Positions 21,241 through 34,272 of a stretch of 64,000 bases of DNA are shown here, in pieces. Location: assembly GCA_036245805.1 (NCBI GenBank), contig BTRK01000002.1:14191067-14255066 (forward strand), given 5' to 3'. Numbering within the stretch: the first letter of the stretch is position 1; each line of letters starts with the position of its first letter. The DNA comes from Pristionchus mayeri. Taxonomy: Eukaryota; Nematoda; Chromadorea; Rhabditida; Neodiplogasteridae. The notes under the pieces were generated by a model. It was not told the DNA's origin and searched no databases. It saw only the letters and a program-made list of their open reading frames with translations. The position numbers were made by a program, and so were the translations under genes.

Positions 21241-24200
21241 TTACAGTATGCTGCACGCAGCGCGTCCCTCACGCGTCGCGGTCGAGTTGCGGCTGCGGCA
21301 GATGCCCATCGATTCCTGCCGGACGATGCGTGACTCGCGTCGCTTCGGCCATGATGAGTACTTGGTTGGCATCGTGCCAAGCTCCGCCCCCTCGCTCACA
21401 CTCGCAGCACCTGCAGCATGCATTGATAGATTGGCTGGAATAAGAAAAATACGTTTTACGGAACAGTCTCCGCTGATATTGAAGCCCATAAAGTTCACCT
21501 ATCTATACCAACCTGCTGCAACAAGTCCGCAGCAGGTGCAATACCAACTATGACGGGAATAAAATTCCCTGACCCTCCAAATGATATTCGATCAAATGGA
21601 ACACCAATGTACCAGGTCGCTTTTTTCATTCTTCCTGGGAAAGATGTACATGCAAATCTCACACACCTGCAGCTGTCGCAGAGGCCGAAGCCGTGGCTGC
21701 AGCAGTCGTGCCGTTGTTGTTGAGGCGGTCGCCCGTGGCGGGACTGTAGTTGCTGCTGCACGAGGACTCGCCAGCCGGCGACGATTCCGACGGGGATACG
21801 GTAAGCGAGAGGTGTACGGTAGACGGCGTCGTCTGCGACGACGACGAGGCTGACGTCATCGCCATCATCGACGAGGACGAGGACGACGCGACTGCAACCG
21901 AGGGCGTCACTGCAGCTGCAGCAGCGGCTGCCGCAGCAGTCGCAGCAGCTGCGCCCGGCACCATGATGGTCGCACGGCGAGCGGAGAATCGACGAGACTG
22001 ACGGAGGAACTTCTGAAAAGGAGAGGGTTGAGGATGGGAAGAATGACGTCAACCACTTGTCTATGAAGATGTTTTCTTTCCTACAGTGAATGATGTTCAT
22101 CTATCAAATGTCGAAGCGAAGACCACGATCTAATCTAACTGCGCAACAATAAATTGCCATGACTGGCAGCGTCTTATCGACATTTTACTTGTAATTCCCA
22201 CAAAAACAAGCGAATAGAGTCGAGAGTCCATTATCTAATCAATCTGCGCGACCACAATTAACCGGGTAAAATAAAAATCTAGTCATGCAGCTTATTTTCC
22301 TCTGTGCATACCAATATAATATCGTGTGCTTACTCTTTCCTTTTCGAATGCCGTACCTGATCCCACTCCGTGAACACCCGTGCCAGCGTGTCTACCGTAG
22401 TCGTGGAGCTGGGACTCCCACCACAGCCGCCGATCGACGGCTGATCGTAGTACACCTGAAAAGAGGTATAATTTCGTTAAACTACAAGAACAAAATATTA
22501 TCGAACGATCCAACATTGTCGCCATTTTGAAAAGGCAATGAAACATAGTCTCGCCTATCCCAAATATTGGAGTGTCCAGAAAGTTTTCGGAATTTTCTTT
22601 GGAGGAACGTATACTCCACAGTGACGATCGTCCATTCCAAATGCCAATACTATTGAATGGAGTAACCATTGCCCAATCTCACATACCATGGAATTTCCAT
22701 CTGCTGTTATCCCCGGTTTTTAACAAAAGTTTATGTAATGGATACTGTAGTCACCCAAAATCACATTTTCGTCTATATTTATTTTATTGCGAAAGGCTTC
22801 TTCTCAACGAAATCATCCTAGTTTCTTCTCAGTTTTATAATGCATGAATTACTAAATATATATAAAAAATTTGGAAGGAATCGGTCAACTGTTCTATCTG
22901 CAACAATAAAATATTTCAAAATATTTCTGAATCACAATTTCAACATTTTCGATGAAATTGCATGATCAAACAAATAATTGATATTATATTTCCTCCTTAG
23001 CTCGCCAAATGTTATATGCACATCGTAACATGGAGTACCACAAAATATCTCCAATTAGCTTATATTCAAAATAGGGTTCGAATTGATCGCACAAAGAAAG
23101 AATCTCTGCTTTTATTTTAAAGTATGATCAGTAATAAGTGCTAGCGATCAATAACTACAAATGAATGGCACAAGTGAAGCCCACTTAAAGAATTGTGGGA
23201 TCTTGTACTTTAAAATTAGTAAGTTAGAGGTATCAAACCCATTCGTTCCTGTGCAGCAAAAATATTATAGACTAAAACGTGATTTTGGGCGACTCCAGTA
23301 TCCATTACATAAACGTTTGTTAAAAACAGGCGAAAACAGCTGATGAAAATTCCATGGTATGTGTGATTGGGCAATGGTTGCTCTATTCAATAGTGTTGGC
23401 ATTTGTGATGGACAGTCGTTAATGTGGAGGATATGTTCCTCCCAAAAAAAATTCCGAAAACTTTCTGGACACCCCAATATGAGCTCTTGTCAGGGTATTT
23501 TTGCAAGGAAGATTCCGGTTTCAGTGGAACTTGAACAGTGATCAGCAAGTGATATTTTGTTCTACCGTACTGCGGCTGCTAGAGAACAACACAAAAAATG
23601 AATGCCTAACTCAATCAATAAATTGCCATCTCCTAATTCATTCGTACCGTGCCCCTCCCCCATTACCGTACCTCATCATCACCTTCCTCCTCCTCCTCGC
23701 TCTCCCTCCATCCTCCATCGTCATCCGACCAGTCGAGCGAGTGCGGCGAGTCCATCTCCGAAGGCAACGACGAGCAACGACGCATCAGACGACTGTAATA
23801 TCGATCGATAATTAAAAATCGATAATCGATCGATATAGTTACAATAGTGGAACACGGTATGAAAGATTATACAATGCCTACTAATTATTTTATACCGGAA
23901 TTGATTTTGTTTTATGTTTGTCCTATTACCTCTTCCTCGAACGACAGGGAGAATTACGATTTCGTATTAGCGTGGTTGCGAAACGAGCGGTAACCAGGTT
24001 AGAAAAATTAAACAAATTTCACAAGTTGCCTCAATAAGCACTATGGGCTAGTTGCATATCTTCGTCGGGAAATAAAAAGCTCGTTTCACCGTATAATCTA
24101 ATCCACAACTCTGTTACACGCTTCTCCCCTCCCCACTCACCCCGGTCTCTTCCTCCTGCTTCCATCGCACTCCTCCCTCTCATCTCCTTCCCTCTCTCGC

Positions 24201-27200
24201 TCACTCTGTCGTCTGTCTCTCTCTTCCTCACGAGACGGAAGGATCTTACGGGCTGATCTGCAATGAGACATATGTTAGCTCGTTATACTCTAAATTTAGT
24301 GTGCTCGTGGGTCCATGATTCACCAAGTTCATCTAGAATTTCGAAAATCATTTGCCACTAACAGCTCGAGCCATCGCAATATTATCAGGTTGTCTCAAAA
24401 GTTTCTGACTATTTTGATTTTTTCATGTCTTCACCTCTCCTGTCCTTGGATGTTGACCGATTTGCTTTTGGTCTTCGACCATATATAAGGGCTTGGGTTC
24501 TCTATCTAGCGCACATTACCTCAGTCCTACAGAGCTCGTAAGCTTCTCGCCATAAACTCTGAAATTCAACGAGATGGCAAAGAGGCTTAATTTTTCAAAG
24601 GGTCAAAATAGTTCGGAAAATCGTGTGAGGTGCGAATTTAATACACTACCGTGAAGTACTCCCAACAGGTTATTAACGGGTCATATTTGATAGATGTACT
24701 GTTATATCCACATATACAAGGAGCGTGTAGCGACTCACACGTCACTACCTTTTCTATCGTCACTTCATTCCATCAATCAAAGTGCACTCACTGCAACTCC
24801 ATTATCATATCCAGTCTCTTTCTCGTCTCTGAGTGCAGCCAATTCAATTAGCATGTTAATCCAATTCCGTTGTCTCTCACCCTCTCTCCCCTCTCTCTCC
24901 ATTTACATGGGTTAGGACACGTCGGCTAGACTGCCTATATAAACCCCTCCTCTCCCTCTCACCTCAGAGTTACACTGAACCTCTCCTCGTGCGCCTCACG
25001 AGTCACTCAGTCTGATCCACACTTGGATCTCATCCGGTCTTGGACCGTCACGTCCACCCCCCATCCGATCCTCACTAGGATCTCACTCCAGCCAAGGACC
25101 ACAGTTCTCCCCCATTCGATCCACACTTGGATCTCAGTCATCCTCACTGATCCTCACCTTGGATCTCACCCAGTCTCCCATCCTACCGTACCCCTCTCCC
25201 TTCTTCCCTTCTCCCTGTCTTACTGTAGTAATAAATTATTGATTTATCTACGGTCCCATTCACAGTGCATCAGTCTACAGTATCCTGGGCACAGACACAC
25301 CTGGGGTCACAGTCAGTCTTCTCCCACCAAGCGTCCTAAGCTTGTCCCTGCTCGAATCGGTTGCTGTATCTACAGTACTCTGGACTGAGTATCGTGGGCT
25401 CGCTAGTTCGCATAGAGCGCACAATCTGAAAATCACACTAGCTGGTAATTCACGAAGTAGCATCAATAGATCCTGGATTTGTGGTGAGGATCCGAGATAG
25501 CTCATTTGCGGTGATTTGTGAAGTACTTTCCCCAACAAATATATGACTAAAATTAGGAGATATTTTAACGATACGTTACTGAGTTTAGCTTATCGAAATG
25601 TGGAAGTTGAATCTCAAGCATGAAAATATGCCATTTTCACAATATCCCGTTCCAAGCAAGCATTGATTTCAGTATTTTACGAGGTTATCTGAACAATTAC
25701 TCCTTGGACTATCCCTCATTCACCAGGCAGAATGAACAGGGTAATCCTATTCGAGAATTCATCATCAGCAAAATGCGCCAAAAATAGGCACATTTCGACA
25801 TTTCGGCAAAAATAATTCATTTCTCTAATACCACGCACCATAGTTTTGATTTCAATGCATGATAGTATTACACTACCTAGACCCTAACTCGTGCTAAAAG
25901 GAAAATTGAAACATCCGATGGTGAGAAGAGCAAACTTGAAAAAATAAATAGTCAGAAACTTTTGAGACAACCTAATACAAAGCATATCTTCTGCATGAGA
26001 TATCCATCCTTGCTCACCTGAATCGTGCGTGCGTCGAGAATGGATTGAGCGGCGAGGGCAGCACGCCCCTCCTGTTGGCCGGAGTCGGACCACCCTGCAG
26101 AGATCAAAGATCAATAATAAAGGACACAAATTGCAATACGTCTACACAAGCACCTCGTGTACAGTATTCAACCAGAAAAAAAACAATCACTTGACCACAA
26201 ATCAACCTATTCTACAGCATCAATTCCACAAATTCCCCCTTTATCTCTTCACCTGCAGCTGCAGCGGTCGTCCGGTCGGCGAGGTCGCGACTGCTGCTGC
26301 TGCAGCAGTGATGACAGGCGGTAGTCGATCGAGATACTCCGCATCCCTCGCCGCAGCCTCCTCAGCCAGGCCTGCATAATAGTTTGTTTTTATTATTCAC
26401 TCGGGCACAGTCATAATGAAAAGCCGCTTGACACCGGTTGATATGCAATAGTTGGCGCGCGCGTTCACCTAGTTTCACCTATCAGATATTTCTCGCATAA
26501 ATCGCCCAGATTTTAAGATCTATCGTATACAATTTTGCTACAGTATCCCCTACCGTACCTTCAGTAATGGGTTTGGCGGTGGGTCCTCGATGGTAGGCGG
26601 AGTACTTCCTCTGGTGGACGGCGCGCGGTCGTCGAAGGGCGGCGTCAGATCGAGATCGCTCCAGACGACCCGGAGACAACTCGGACGGATACACTGAAGA
26701 GGGGAGAAAAGTTAGATGGGGAATTAAACATCAAGGTATTCAGCATATCACTGTTTCATGACCCCGCAAGATTGAGTGATATTTTTTTCAACTCTACTTC
26801 CCCCGTAATTTGCAATCGCTACAGATCCCGAAACATTTGGGAGTGAAACCAAAGACACACTTTTAGCCGCAATTGTTTGGACACTCGAAAGGATTCTCTG
26901 AACAAAGAAGGTGTGATAAACTATCAATGGCACAACACCGGATGAGAACCCACTGGATGAGAACCAAAAAATGGACCCTTCGGTAGGACTTTCACAGAAG
27001 CATTTTTGACACATTGGGAACCTACTGTGAGCATGCTGGAGAAGGGTAATTTTTTTGGTTCTCATCCGGTGGGTTCTCATCCGACCTAGTGCCCCATCAA
27101 TATGAACAGTTTCACAACTCCATTTAGTATTGTATTTTTTGAAACAGCGGTGTGAGTGGAAGCAATCCAGTGCGTCCACGAAGCATTTCACAACGCAGTG

Positions 27201-30200
27201 AAACACAAGTCACCAATCACCAACTATTCGTATTTTCCCACTATAATCTCCACGGCGATTTTACTTCATAATTTCTAATAATATTCCAATATAATTTTAA
27301 ATTGTTTTCTCACCGGTCGCCGCAGCCTGCTTGTTCATCGCCGTCAGCACTCTCTCCAGCTGCGAGAGGATCTCGGGGAAGGAGAGACGGAACGAGGGGT
27401 CCATCTGAAGACACAAACAAGACATCACAGATATACGGCTTCACTTTACTTCTAATTTTACACTGATCCAACAGCTATGACTACCCGACATCGGTGATCA
27501 AAACAAATCCGAGATTCACTGATGTCAAAAAAAGGCATTTTCTTGCTGCACAACCTAGCTAATTTGTTCTCTAGTTTTAATGAAATAATTCTATGGACAT
27601 TTTCAAGCCAAAAACTTTAATAAACTATTCTCCGCGGAACTTCCCGCCGCTTTCCCGCTTTTTAATTTTTTAAAAACTAATTTTTTAAAACCATACTCTA
27701 CTGATGTTCCCGCCACTTTCCCGCTCCCCCCTCTCCTCTTCCAATGCACTCACCAGACAGCATCCGAAGGCGACCTGCAGCAGCTCCATTCGCGTGTCCG
27801 TCGGGCAGTACGAGATGAATAGACGGTAGTTGAGGCCGAACTCGGCGGTACGGTGGAGACCTGAGGGGAGAGGGTTACTGTATGATGGAGGGAATGGTAA
27901 TATATGAGATGAGGAATTTACATGTACGGTATGTGTATTCATAACTACATTAAAAGCTCTCAATGGACAAGGTTGATTTAGTTCTTTGCGAGAACTCAAA
28001 CAACTCGACGAAAGGTCCAGTCGATGAGCCATAGAAAGACATTGCAAACAAAATAGCTATGAATCATACACTCGCGATTGAGGGATATAACACTACATAT
28101 CACAGGCTCTAGCGTTAGCTATTTGTATTTCGCGAGCCCATAATATCGCAATCGATTATCCCACCCTACAGTGTACAATATCTACAGTAACCCACCCATC
28201 TCAGGATCCGCATCGATTCGCGCGATCAGTTGACAGAGTATGATCCCGAAGGAGAAGACGTCCGACTGGAAAAAAGTGTTTTTTACAATGAAAATGATTC
28301 AGGCAATATCATGCCTGTTCTGTCACAAACAGCTTTTACCACCGCTCTCTAGCCAAAAACCACCGGTTGCACTTTTTTTTGCGGGAGCTCAGTTTTTAGC
28401 CTAAATGTCAATTTAATAATTATAATTAAATTACAATACTCTTGTTGTAAACTCGCACCTTCTCATCGTAGTGCTGTTCCTTGAGACACTCGGGCGACAT
28501 GAAATACGTCGTGCCCACCTGAAATTCGAATTTAGCGCATCAATTTCACCGTATTGGGAACATGCACAACCTGAATGCTACTTTCCCTATCACTCATCTG
28601 AATACCGTAATCAACCCTTCCCCTTCTACCGTACCTGACTCAGTTTCTCTCCCTCTCGCGGGAAATCACACGAAAGGCCAAAGTCGGCGATCACCGCACG
28701 ACCACACGAGGGGAAGGCCGGCGAGTACTGGATCAGCACGTTCTGCAATTATTTCATGTTTTAACAAAAAGATCTGAGATGTTATTGCCCAATGCCTTCA
28801 ATTCTAGGTAAATTGCATCCAAATATCCCCTATTCACCGGGCGGACTTTTCCATTTTTCATTCCCACTCTTCTCAAATATTCCACATTTTTAAATAAAGG
28901 AGCCTAATCCATTCAAGTTTCAGCCATTACCCAAAACCTGATCGTAAGATCACTTTGCAATAGATTGATTGATCTTGCACAAACTAGAACCTTAAAAGCA
29001 ATCAACCAACCATGCTGGTGAGATCCCTGTGGATGACCCTCCTCGAGTGGATGTGCTCCATCCCTCGGGCGATGTCTGCGGCGTACGAGAATCGAGCCCG
29101 CCAAGGCAGTGGCAACTGAACAGAGGATACATGTAAGCAATCATCAAGTTGATCAAGGGAAAAATGTCCTATCCGTTTCGAGTTTCACCACCTGGCCAGA
29201 TCACCTCACTTCGGCTACTTTCGGTATCGAAGCAGTTCTGATTACGTAAAAAACAGCCAATCAGCCTCTCGAGATTTGACAGTGCTGTGGGCCAATACTT
29301 CAATCTTATATTCCGTAATTCCACGATACCGTACCGTGGGATCGAGCAAGAGCCTCGACAAAGATCCTCCCTCACAGTAATCCAGGAAGAGGTGCAGATC
29401 CCACTCGCCTGCAATCAACAATCAATTACTGATGACATTTTAAATTGAAATGTTTGTCCTGGCGGTCTTGTGGTTCGCACACTCATTGAAAGCCTGGGAC
29501 GGCTCCCCAATGTCACCGTGAATCTCGGTGTTCATATCTACCGTATCGTACCGTCATAGTTGTGCACGATACAATCGGGGGGCGGGGGGGGGGGGGGGGG
29601 GGTGCCCATCCGGATGGGCTCCCCCCCCTCGACGTATAGGGGGTCATTGTCAAAAATCGATCGGTAGGTCAAGGCTAAGTACCATAACCAATCGATAGTA
29701 CAGTACACCCTGATACCGTATATGGATACCGTAACCCGCGAATATCGCAAACTAACGTTATTTTAAAAAAGTCCTGGCACCGTGCCCAATCGATTGTACA
29801 GTACCCAAGTCACTACCGTAACCCAGTTCCATGGGTCAGATCCAGTTCCTTGGGTCAAACATTTTTCTAAAATTTTAAAATCGATAGTATAATTATTTTT
29901 AATTATCCTATCGTATCTCTCGTTACTGTAGAATAATTTTATAATCGACTTAGGATTTTTAGAAAAATGTTTGACCCAAGGAACTGGATCTGACCCATGG
30001 AACTCTGGGTTACGGTAGTGACTTGGGTACTGTACAATCGATTGGGCATGGAGCCAGGACTTTTTAAAAATAAAGTTAGTTTGCGATATTCGCGGGTTAC
30101 GGTATCCATATACGGTATCAGGGTGTACTGTACTATCGATTGGTTATGGTACTTAGCCTTGACCTACCGATCGATTTTTGACCATGACCCCCTATACGTC

Positions 30201-32048
30201 GAGGGGGGGAGCCCATCCGGATGGGCACCCCCCCGATACAATCCCTGCACATCTATGCCTACCGTACTCACCGATCGCAGACTGCACTATGCTCATTCCC
30301 CTGAGGGCGAGGACGTTGTCGTGCTCGAGTCGCCGGAGCATCTTAGCCTCGCGCGCCACGTCCGCGTGCGTCTCTCTGAAATTTGTAAAGTTATTAGAAA
30401 CATAATTAAGCTCACTTTTCAAAAACACATTAAGATAGCCAACGCAAAAGTGCTTCATTACTGACACTATAATGTTAAATGAAAAACGCGCGATCTCAAT
30501 GCAACTCCACCAGGAACTTGCGCGATGCATAGACTCTTTTAAAGCTGATGGGATTCGAAAGTTTCGATAATCGTCTCAATGCTTGGAGAAAACCAAGAAA
30601 AATAATAAAATCATCGTTACATGGTTGCAGTTCAAAAAAATTCGACCAAGCGATTGCACGCTGCATTCCATCTATGAAAAGCTGGATTTCAGCTCCACTA
30701 ATTCTATCTTGATTCGCTCTTTCAAAAACAAACTTAAAAGTACACTCACCTCCTCTCTCCTCTCACTCCCGGCTTCGCCACTTTCCGCACGAGGATCTCG
30801 CCCGTCGAGCGGATTCGAACCTGATAAATGCATTGATTACTCACTATTTTAAAGCATAACATTGACAAATCCCTTTTGTCCCTTCCGTGTCACTTCCTTC
30901 TATCATCTATATGCTGACTTCGGCTCCAGACTTCATTACAAAATGGCGATGTAGTCTCCTCTCCTCTCGACCTTTGACCTACCGCTATCAGCCCCATTAT
31001 CAGTTTTGCATGTCTTGCATTCCTTGCACACCTCTCTCCTCCCTCTCCTCCTACTCCTCCACCTCCCACCCCTTTCCCTTCACACATGAAATTCCTCCGC
31101 TATTGCAACGTCATTGTACCCATTCCACAGATTTTTCGCCTTCTAAAAATTTCGAAAACACGTCGAACTATCGAGCAAATACTCTAAAGTCCTTTGAAAG
31201 GGAGGCAACACGAGTGACTAAGAGTTGGGGAATTCTTAGCACTAAGCCGTTCAAGTGTTCCCACAAAATCGCCCACAAACGGATACCGTAATCCATCGAT
31301 ACCATATCCCACCGTACCTTATCGACAACTGAGAAGAATCCCTCGCCCAATGAGCCGAGTTCTTCGATGTCGTCAACGGGGAAGAAGCGGCCAATCGCCG
31401 TCAGGAATGGATGACGAGGCATACTGAACGGCGAAATTTATTGTGACCACTCAATCTCGCGTTTCACATTCCAATGAAAGTCCTGACAACTCTTGCTTCT
31501 TCGATAACTACAGCGTTCTTCAGCTAATCTAGTCTATCATTGCGCAAGTGCAATTCAATCGTTTTCTTCTAGTCGTTAAACCTATCCTACCGTACCCCTT
31601 GAATACCACCCTATCGTACCTCAGCACACTCCACTCTCCGCCTCCTCCTCCATCCGCTCCCGCTGCACGTCTTCCCGAGTTGTTGAGAGCTGCGAATCGA
31701 GTAGAGGTAGTGTGGAGATCCTCGCTCTCCGATGTCGTTGATCTACAAGATTATCGATCGATTACCGTACCCAAGTCTCCCAACTACCGTAACCCCTCCC
31801 TACAGTACCTTCCGTATCCACTGCTGGCGGGGCTGGAGAGATCTTCCTCCTCTTCGAGTTCCTCGTCCTCTTCCTCGGTTGACAGCGACGTCGATGGCGA
31901 GAGGAAGGCGGAGGGAGGGGCGTGGATGGAAGTGGAGGAAGGATGGTGGTGATGATGAGACGATGACGTCATCTTAGAGGAGGAGACGGACGTCGACGAA
32001 GGCGAAGGAGTCACGACCACTTCTCCGAGCAGTTCCAGTGAGCAGCGA
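21241..32048 (-). CDS. TESK/LIMK-type protein kinase with C-terminal CAAX box
   Basis: This is a TESK-type kinase; the family phosphorylates cofilin and other actin regulators. From ATG in the first listed exon the model gives 788 residues. Kinase domain about 113-395: LGEGFFSVV loop (121-129), Lys144, Glu164, HRDLTSMN (Asp245), DFGLS (Asp269), SPE (293-295), and LCQLIARIDADPEM, a TESK-like block. N-terminal: Ser-rich, five His and an acidic run. C-terminal: about 390 residues of low complexity, ending CSIL. Exons: 31809-32048, 31620-31742, 31318-31423, 30750-30820, 30272-30375, 29335-29408, 29011-29115, 28635-28742, 28459-28518, 28196-28265, 27754-27860, 27314-27404, 26559-26693, 26253-26371, 26018-26094, 24141-24257, 23672-23792, 22357-22455, 21667-22012, 21241-21410. 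The first exon is open upstream to its acceptor, so the true start may lie further 5'. Confidence 0.92.
22567..23477. mobile_element. Mariner-type foldback element with ~200-bp inverted repeats
   Basis: The ends match the mariner end (TTGGAGTGTCCAGAAAGTTT left; inverse of TTGGGGTGTCCAGAAAGTTT right) and are flanked by TA. The inverted repeats extend about 200 bp inward on both sides at lower identity. No transposase frame remains. It sits in a kinase intron between exons 22357-22455 and 23672-23792. Confidence 0.8.
24385..25975. mobile_element. Mariner-type relic, TTAGGTTGTCTC end family
   Basis: The inverted ends read TCAGGTTGTCTCAAAAGTTT at left and the inverse of TTAGGTTGTCTCAAAAGTTT at right, with TA flanks. 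Near the left end a short frame beginning MAKRLNFSKGQNSSE may be the remains of a transposase start. The interior holds simple-sequence rich DNA with repeated TTGGATCTCA-like units near 25.0-25.2 kb. It sits in a kinase intron. Confidence 0.75.
26928..27095. repeat. MITE family B copy in a kinase intron
   Basis: GGATGAGAACCAAAAAATGG left, TTTTTTTGGTTCTCATCC right with AGCATGCTGGAGAAGGG inside; right end CCGACCTAGTGCC. Confidence 0.75.
29600..30226. repeat. Long palindrome in a kinase intron
   Basis: Arms about 29600-29890 and 29945-30226 pair with few mismatches (for example CCCATCCGGATGGGC near both outer ends). It lies in the intron between exons 29335-29408 and 30272-30375. A poly-G run of about 18 precedes it. 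Confidence 0.85.
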
Positions 32049-34194
32049 CTGGAAGAGGAAAGTTAGAAGGAATTGGCAATATTAGTATTAATAACCTAAT
32101 TTACGAAAAGGTTGCTTGCTTGAATTTTCAAAATTCGAAAGCATCAACAGCTAAATATTGACGGACTATGCTCAAGACACGTATTACCAGATGCGGCAAC
32201 ACAAATCCCGCTGGTGATACAACATATTATTTTAATCGATCGAGTTACTCAAACTATTAGAAAAGTACTCGCCACTCGCCATATCTAGTCTCGTGCTAGC
32301 TCTACTCCACCGGGTTCAAATATGTTTGATTTTTTTCTCAAATTTTCCTTTTTATCCACACACTTTTACTAATAAATACAATAAATCAACAATATTAAGT
32401 TGTTGAAACCCAACCTGCTGGTCCTCCTCTCATTCAGTCCTGCGCCTCCTCCTCCCACAGCGACGACCACTCGATGATGGGGCAGCAGCGAGGAGTTCGA
32501 GACGATCATCCGGAATGGGCAGATGAAGAGAAGAACGAGAAGTACTCCTTGGCCGTTCTCTCTCTCTATCTACTCTCTTCGACTTCTGAGACACTGCAAT
32601 CAGCGACCAATTAATAACTAAAATAAGTATGCAAACAACGGTGAAACCGCGAAAAGTGATCGCGCACATCGGGGACAAAGCGGATCGAAAACAGATCACA
32701 AGCGAGAAAAGCGGAGTGATATCATGAACGGCTGTTTGCGCCGTTTTCGAGGAGGATAAGAGGAGGAGGAAGGGAATCGAGTAGACGATAAGCCCCTGCT
32801 ATCAGCGACTACGATTTGGACGCAAAACGCAGCACAAAAAGGGTAGAAAGGCAGGGACATTCGCACGATTGAGAGGCTTCGTGCAAGTAGTGAAACTACC
32901 TATCCCCCGTCCAAATGGCACACCAGATCAGCGTCATCATCATCATTCGTTCACAAAACCACCAAACACTCGCGCGCTCACGGTGAAATTACGTAGGATT
33001 AGCGAGGCGATGGGTAGCGAATTTCTACTCGAAATCGGAGATCACAGCAGATCAAAACACTCCCCGGGTAAGTAGCAAAGTGGCGCGAATGAAAGAAAGA
33101 AAGAACGAAATGGAAACCGTCTTGGACACAGGAATTAAGGTAATCCCTACCGTAGTCGTACGTGGGCAATTGCGCATCGACAACTGCCTTTTTAATAGTC
33201 GGCAATCTCGATTTCGGCGACAAAAACACGCCGTAAATTAGCGAGAATTAGGCGCGTCGGTGACAGAAAATATTGCTGCCCGTGCCGCCTGATAGGCTGC
33301 CTTTAAGAGATCTCATGAGCTAGGACACGGTGATGTGTGGGCTGGTGTCATCAGGCTACGGTATACGGTAGGTCACGGGGCGTCCCTATGACTTCGCGCA
33401 CAAAAACATCAAGTATGAGAGATTTCTGGGAAAACACGATGGGTATAACCGGGGGCGGAGCGAGTGAGCGAGCACTGCAATAGATGGGGCTAAACACGGC
33501 ATCGGGGGAGGCGAGAGAGCGCGGGAGATGTAGGGGGGCGCAGAGTGGGCAGAGCGACGAGAGAGCGTGCGATTCGAGGAGAGAGCGGGGCAGGTATTCG
33601 GGGGTGAGATTTATGAATCGTCGATGTGCTGTTCTCTTCCTTTTTTTCTCATTCTTCCGCGCTGAATCAGCACTATTCTAAGACGTCGTAGAAAAAAACG
33701 AACGAACGAAAAGGAAAAGCGATCGAATACAATATCGCGCAACGGCGTGCGTGTATGAATACATCCACATCATCCGAAAGAGAGATCCCATGATTCGATG
33801 GGCGATGAGCAATGGCCATTCGTTCTCCATATTGCGCACTCCTCCTCTCTCTCTGCAAGCATCTCTGGTAAAAGTTTCCCAGTGAGATCCCTACATGGTA
33901 CCAACTGGGAAATTCCAGAGATACTGTCACTCGTCCCGATGCTAGTACAGTCCGATCAACACCTCCAATTTCCGCTATATCACGGAACAATCACGATTAT
34001 GCAAATTAGCGGTACTCCGCCTCCGCTAACAGCAATCGATTATCAATGACGAGTGGATACGGTGATTGAAGGGTACCGTATCCCACCGTACTCGTGATCA
34101 AAATGGACAAAAAGTCGCAGTCAATACTAGGGAATGCGCGGGACTTGAGCAGTGGTGTCCCTAACCTTTCTTCTCGTCCGCAAGCTACAGTTTG

Positions 34195-34272
34195 TCGACG
34201 ATCTCTCCATCGAGCACGCTCTTTCGTCGGTCAGTTTGAGCGAGAGAGCATGGAGATTTGAGAGAGTCAGAC
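34195..34272. repeat. CTCTCTCGC hairpin family copy
   Basis: Inverted: TCGACGATCTCTCC, GCACGCTCTTTCGTC then GAGCGAGAGAGCATG, GAGAGAGTCAGAC. Confidence 0.75.

Noticed and set aside
21581..22001. Long plus-strand frames rich in Ala, Arg and Asp
   Set aside because: They are antisense shadows of the Ala/Ser-rich kinase exon 21667-22012.
24031..24260. Minus frame MRKRETDDRVSERGKEMRGR as a separate small protein
   Set aside because: It is another frame of the kinase exon 24141-24257; the phase-consistent frame is RSARKILPSREEERD.
32430..32620. Possible upstream kinase exon (SQKSKRVDRERERP...) after a TTGCAG acceptor
   Set aside because: All GT donors in this frame leave phase 1, but the next exon (31809-32048) needs two leading bases. 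It may be UTR or part of something else; not joined to the model.
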